Assembly: GCA_030762895.1 (NCBI GenBank)
Contig: CM061067.1
Span: 172,172,518 to 172,236,517, forward strand
From: Sophora flavescens
Lineage: Eukaryota > Streptophyta > Magnoliopsida > Fabales > Fabaceae
Reading direction: 5' to 3'
Length of the DNA: 64,000 bases
How positions within the stretch are numbered: the stretch's first letter is position 1; each line of letters starts with the position of its first letter. The notes under the pieces were generated by a model that saw nothing but the letters and a program-made list of their open reading frames with translations, was not told where the DNA came from and did no database searches. This document shows positions 59,629-64,000 of the stretch, one piece after another. The translations under genes and the position numbers were made by a program.

Positions 59629-61079
59629 TGATGAGTGTGATTTCACCTCATTTTCCATGTACATTTCTGCATGCATTTGCATATAGTTAGGCCATTTTAG
59701 TTGGATTTTTGTTTAGTTTTTCCTTTGGAACGGATAAGGTGGTATTGTGTGTTGTTTTGCAGGAATTTATGAGCAATTGCCCAAGATTTGGCCTTGATAA
59801 GGCTTGGATGAAGAGAGAGCCTGCAAAGAGAAGAAATTGAGCAAGGCAGAGTTTTGAATATTCGCCCCGCGAGACTGGATCTCGCCACGCGACCCTGAAG
59901 CCCAGCTGATCAGCAATCGATCGGCCTTTTCTGGTTCGCCTCGCGAATAACGTTTCGCCTCGCGACCCAGAAGGCTTGACTGTTCCAGAAAATGCACACT
60001 TTCTGGTTCGCCTCGCAAGTTATCTTCTCCCCTCGCGACCCAGAAGGCCTGACTGTTCCAGAAAATGCACACTTTCTGGTTCGCCTCGCGAGTTATCTTC
60101 TCGCCTCGCGAAAGGACTAATCCTGAAGCTCAGATTTTTAATATTCGCCTCGCGAGAGTGCATTCGCCCCGCGAGAGCGCGAATCTCAGAACCCCTGTTA
60201 TAAGCCATCTGATGCAGAATGCAGAGGGGGATTGGATTAGAAAAGAAAGGAGGCGGCTGCAAACCCTAAGAAGGCATTCTCTGCTCTTGTGGGTCGCTCT
60301 TCGGGCATCTTCCATGGAGTTCCTCACTTTCTCCATTTTTGTATCTCTTCCTTTCCCTTTTACTTTGATGATGTGTAGCTAAATTCCCCTTTGTTGGGGT
60401 TAGATGATTGCTCTTCTGAACTTGATTGTAAAATGACTTGATTGTAATGTAGTTTCCTTGTTCTTTATGAGTGTTTGATTCCATGCTTAATGCTTTCTTA
60501 GGCTTGATCATCCTAGGAATGATTAGTTGCTTTAATAGATAACTGGAAGGTTGGTGTTAGAGCTTGCTCATGAATCAAATGCCAAATAGTTCATGAGCCT
60601 AGGCATAGGTCTTGAGGTGCTTGCAATCTTATAAGTCTTGACTTAATGCAAAATCTCAGGTTAATCCACCTAATAAGGCATTAGGGTGTAATTTGGGGTT
60701 TTAGGCTCAATGCACCTAAGACATTAGGCTTGAGTATTTCAGAAAAGACTTGATTGTCATAATTGAATTAGGAACTGTGTTACTTGTCATTTCATAACAT
60801 TCAAGGGAGGATTAGCTTAGTCTAACCCTAACAATTCTATCTAATTGTTATTCACATTTATGTCTGCATTATAACTGTTTGATAAAATTCCAAAAAGAAC
60901 AAAAACATTTTATTCTTGTTTGCTTGTTAGATGATAGAGTTACATTCACTCCAAAATTTGATCGCCTAGATAGTAGTCTAATTTGCGAAGTGGTAATTGT
61001 CCACGATCCCTGAGAACGATATCCGGTCTTACCGTTTTATTACTTGCAACGAACCGGTACACTTGCCGAGTCCGTGTCA
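59629..61079 (+). repeat. 3' LTR of the nested gypsy-like element
   Basis: 1451 bp, same ends as the 5' LTR, followed by the GTGCG target duplication. Confidence 0.9.
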
Positions 61080-61177
61080 GTGCGCTGCATGCGTTTGGTT
61101 CTAATGGTTCTCACATAGCATAATGTCAAACGTTCTTTGGGGGTGGTTCAGTTTTTGGTTTGGTCAAAAAAAAAAAA

Positions 61178-61415
61178 AGGAATAGATAGCGTTTGTTTTA
61201 ACAAATGCTATCTAAAGGCTGCCTTTAGATAGCATTTGTTAATACAAATGCTATCTAAAGGCAGCCTTTAGATAGCGTTTGTACACGGAAACGCTATCTA
61301 AGGTCACCTTTTAATAGCACTTCTTAAATGCTATCTTTGCTAACGACTTTTAATAGCGGTGGCATAGATAGCGCTTACAAACGCTATTAAAAGACATCCG
61401 GAAACACTATCTAAA
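61178..61415. repeat. Right subterminal repeat array of the CACTA element
   Basis: Copies of GATAGCATTTGTT, GATAGCGTTTGT and AACGCTATC, partly palindromic around the CTAAAGGCTGCCTTTAG stretch. It is related to the left array but diverged in the flank of the core GATAGCRTTT. Confidence 0.82.
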
Positions 61416-61433
61416 GTCATTTCTGTTGTAGTG

Positions 61434-63176
61434 AATGTGTTTTCTAAATAAATAAAAGTTGAGCGTTGATGAAATGTAAAGATGTGGAATTATTGGTAAG
61501 GTTCATTTAAGAACTTTTTTTTTTTGAAGACGTTGGATTGGAAAGATGGGATACTTAAATTATAAAAAAATAAAAAATGAGCGATGTATCAAAATGAAAC
61601 CTATTTAAAAAGCCAAAAAATAAAAATACGAGATGCCGCAATAAAGATGACCTTAGATCTCATCCACAAAGTCAAATAAATATATTCTTACTTCGGAAGA
61701 AAAACATAAGAAGAAAGATGAAGTATTAGATTATGTAAGAATACAAGTTTAAGGAAAAAAAATTAAGAATCAAGATAAGATCGAGTATCACCATCAAATA
61801 GAGCTTCATTTTATCCTCATCTTGAGTGATTTTGGTTTAGTGCACCGGTGAATGCTCCCCCAGTGTGCTCCATCAATCCATCATACATATATGCTTAAAT
61901 TTTAAGTTTATTTTTAACAGAAAAATCAACTAAAGATAAGAACAGCCCGTACCAGTAACCAAGGTTGGGCCACCATTAATATTAAAATTTGATACCGCAA
62001 CCAAATGGCCAATGTTTTGTTAAAACAATAATCAATGAATTAACGAAGCTTCCTAGTATTCATGGACCATTAGTTTTCTTTTTCCCCTTTTCGGTTTTAT
62101 CTTGGGTAGTGGTTGGTACTTGATGCTTAAACACTTGCTCCGTTGTTTATTAGCATGACTTGACGGTGCGATACTATAAAGCTCCATTTTTTAGGATATC
62201 GGTTTTTTTTTTTACTTAGCATATATATATTAATGTATAAAATAAAAAATTTATATAGTCAAAATTTTTATTTGAGAGTCTAATTGTTTTTTTAAAATTC
62301 AGACCTAAAACTTGATGAGTCTTATAAGCAGAGATGAGAATAGGTCGACATGTTTACAATTAATTCATATTTTAATTAAATGTAATATAAAATAGACGAA
62401 ATAGGTAGATTGGTTATATATTTTTATTTTATTTTTCATATTGGTCATAAAATAAACATATAGGAACAATTTACCTATTTTACCTATAAAATAAAAAATA
62501 TTATTTTTATTAGAAAATTAACATATTATTATTGAATTCTAAAAATGAAATTTGAAAGTTTGTGTGTGACCATTCTCATTCTTGTTTTGTCGCTCCCTCT
62601 CAATGATGCCTAGTAAACTCTGTGTGTGATTTTGATAATCAATATATATATTCGACTTATAAAAAAGACATAATTTCTCAATTTGTAGAGGGCGGCCAAA
62701 ACCTCAAACGATCCTGCTAGGAAGCAATCCTAAGAGCCTAAAGCCAAAAAAAAAAAAAAAGTAAATACCACTAACAACTAGTACGTGGTGGCTACTTGGC
62801 TTGGAGCTAGAGACCACATGAAGGGCAATAATAATTTAAGAAGAAAGGTAAATCAAATTTTATTTTTATTTTATAACAGGTAAGTCAAAATTTCTTAAAA
62901 CCATGTGGATTTTTTTTCTTTGTATCGCCCATTATCAATGACCATGGGGCAGTGCAACAAACAATACTAACAAGGAAAATGAATCTACCACGTGCTTGAG
63001 AGTCATAAGGTGGTTTGATGGGAAGTCAAGGAATGAAGTCATAAGGAGGTTGAGGGTTTAAATTCTACTCACTAACAAAAAATACTAATATTAAGACTAA
63101 TATTTGTCTATCAAACTTTTTTTTTATCACGTACCTTTATTATGTGATATGTAAATGACAGAAATAAATACGAATG

Positions 63177-63223
<47 letters not shown>

Positions 63224-64000
63224 TAGATCGGTCTAATACCTATTTAGGCCTAAAATGAATTCTGGAATGACTTTTTTTTTTAAAGTTGATAACAATATTT
63301 TATTAAAATTATTATATTTTTATTTAAAGTTTATCTTTCAAGTATATTTCTTTATGCAAAATCATTTATTAAATTACTATATAGTAATAACTACTAATTA
63401 GTAAGTAAAATTTTTTAAAATTAAAAAAAAACCTAATTATATAATAACTACTAATTAATAAGTAAATTTTTTTTAAGGCCCAAAACCCTTGTTTGGGTGG
63501 ATATATATATATATATATATATTTAAAAAAATCTTTTTTTATTTACCGCTTTTATTTGATCTTATAACACAAATAAAGAAATAAATAAAATTCTCCCTAA
63601 TATCTCAAGCTATTCTAAAACATCAAACCTGTCAAAAGTAGAACTTTCTCGATCAGGGTGTCATAACTTGATTTTTCTTCCTTTTAAAAAAATTTCTTGT
63701 ACCCTGTAACATTTTATATCAGGTATATTTTGATGTTTTTGAGAAAGTAATGTGTGAATAAAATTTCCTTATATTTTTATATAATAAATAAAAAATTACT
63801 TTTTAACCATAAAAATTGAAAAAAAAGGGTTAATTTTGTGAGTAAAATCTAAACAATTTATTTGTGGCGGTTGGAAAAAATTCCAATAATAAGATTTTCG
63901 AAAAATATAGTTTAATTGAAAATTAGTAAAATATTCCCGGAATCAAATCTTACCTAAAATATAAATGCACCCCAGATCTAATCCAGCTCATATGTGTGTA
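61434..64000. other. AT-rich intergenic DNA with microsatellites
   Basis: No gene is recognised. A (TA)n run lies at 63181-63221 and a second (AT)n run at 63501-63522, with many short A/T homopolymers. Confidence 0.6.
63181..63221. repeat. (TA)n microsatellite
   Basis: About 20 perfect TA dinucleotides. A shorter AT run is at 63501-63522. Confidence 0.95.

Larger units (their letters stand above)
55664..61084 (+). mobile_element. Non-autonomous gypsy (Athila-type primer site) LTR element nested in the CACTA element
   Basis: The element is 55669-61079, with exact 5-bp duplication GTGCG (55664-55668, 61080-61084). LTRs are 1444 and 1451 bp, both TGATGAGTGTG...TCCGTGTCA. The primer site TGGCGCCGTTGCCGGGG (57119-57135) matches the 3' end of tRNA-Asp, as in Athila-group gypsy elements. 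The polypurine-like AAGCTTGGGGTG is just before the 3' LTR (59614-59625). The 2.5-kb interior has no recognisable gag or pol, so it depends on another element. Confidence 0.9.
53117..61433. mobile_element. CACTA (En/Spm) transposon carrying host gene fragments
   Basis: The ends are CACTACAACA (53117) and the inverted TGTTGTAGTG (ends 61433), the CACTA superfamily signature. Both ends are followed by subterminal arrays of ATAGCGTTTCC and its inverse. Length is 8317 bp, of which 5411 bp is a nested retroelement, so the original element was about 2.9 kb. No transposase is seen. Instead it carries exons and introns of two unrelated plant genes. The expected 3-bp duplication is not exact: the flanks ATT and AAT extend the inverted repeat instead. 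Confidence 0.88.

Overview
The window is nuclear DNA of a flowering plant. It is AT-rich, its genes are split by GT-AG introns (plus one GC-AG intron), and much of it is nested plant transposable elements. The genes are eudicot in type. SIRE-like copia, chromovirus and tRNA-Asp-primed gypsy elements together suggest a legume, but that is inference and I cannot name the species. There is no bacterial, organellar or CRISPR content.

Layout. 1897-8184: two tandem, intact MRS2/CorA-type magnesium-transporter-like genes with six exons each. Both have lost the canonical GMN filter motif (GIN and AMN) and both keep the same GC-AG intron. 8431-11769: internally deleted Ty3/gypsy chromovirus with a perfect target duplication. 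12334-12801: small intact gene of a plant family of unknown function. 13364-23983: serine carboxypeptidase-like (SCPL) pseudogene, split inside exon 3 by a copia element and also carrying MITEs, a LINE 3' end, frameshifts and missing catalytic exons. 24531-25255: intact three-exon gene for a small, probably chloroplast-targeted protein. 26045-40802: two related Mutator-like (MULE) elements in opposite orientation. The first has an exact 9-bp duplication (TTATGTATC) and is swollen to 12.5 kb by degenerate copia elements. 44617-45436: intact SOFL (SOB FIVE-LIKE) gene on the minus strand. 48063-52410: internally deleted copia element. 53117-61433: CACTA (En/Spm) element carrying exon-intron pieces of two unrelated host genes, a polypyrimidine-tract-binding protein and a cellulose synthase, and itself invaded by a 5.4-kb gypsy-like element with long LTRs, a tRNA-Asp primer site and an unrecognised 261-codon ORF. 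61434-64000: AT-rich DNA with TA microsatellites.

The live host genes appear to be the two MRS2-like genes, the small gene at 12334, the plastid-type gene at 24531 and the SOFL gene. They do not form a pathway. The most unusual content is the gene-capturing CACTA element, the inverted MULE pair and the filter-variant MRS2 tandem pair.
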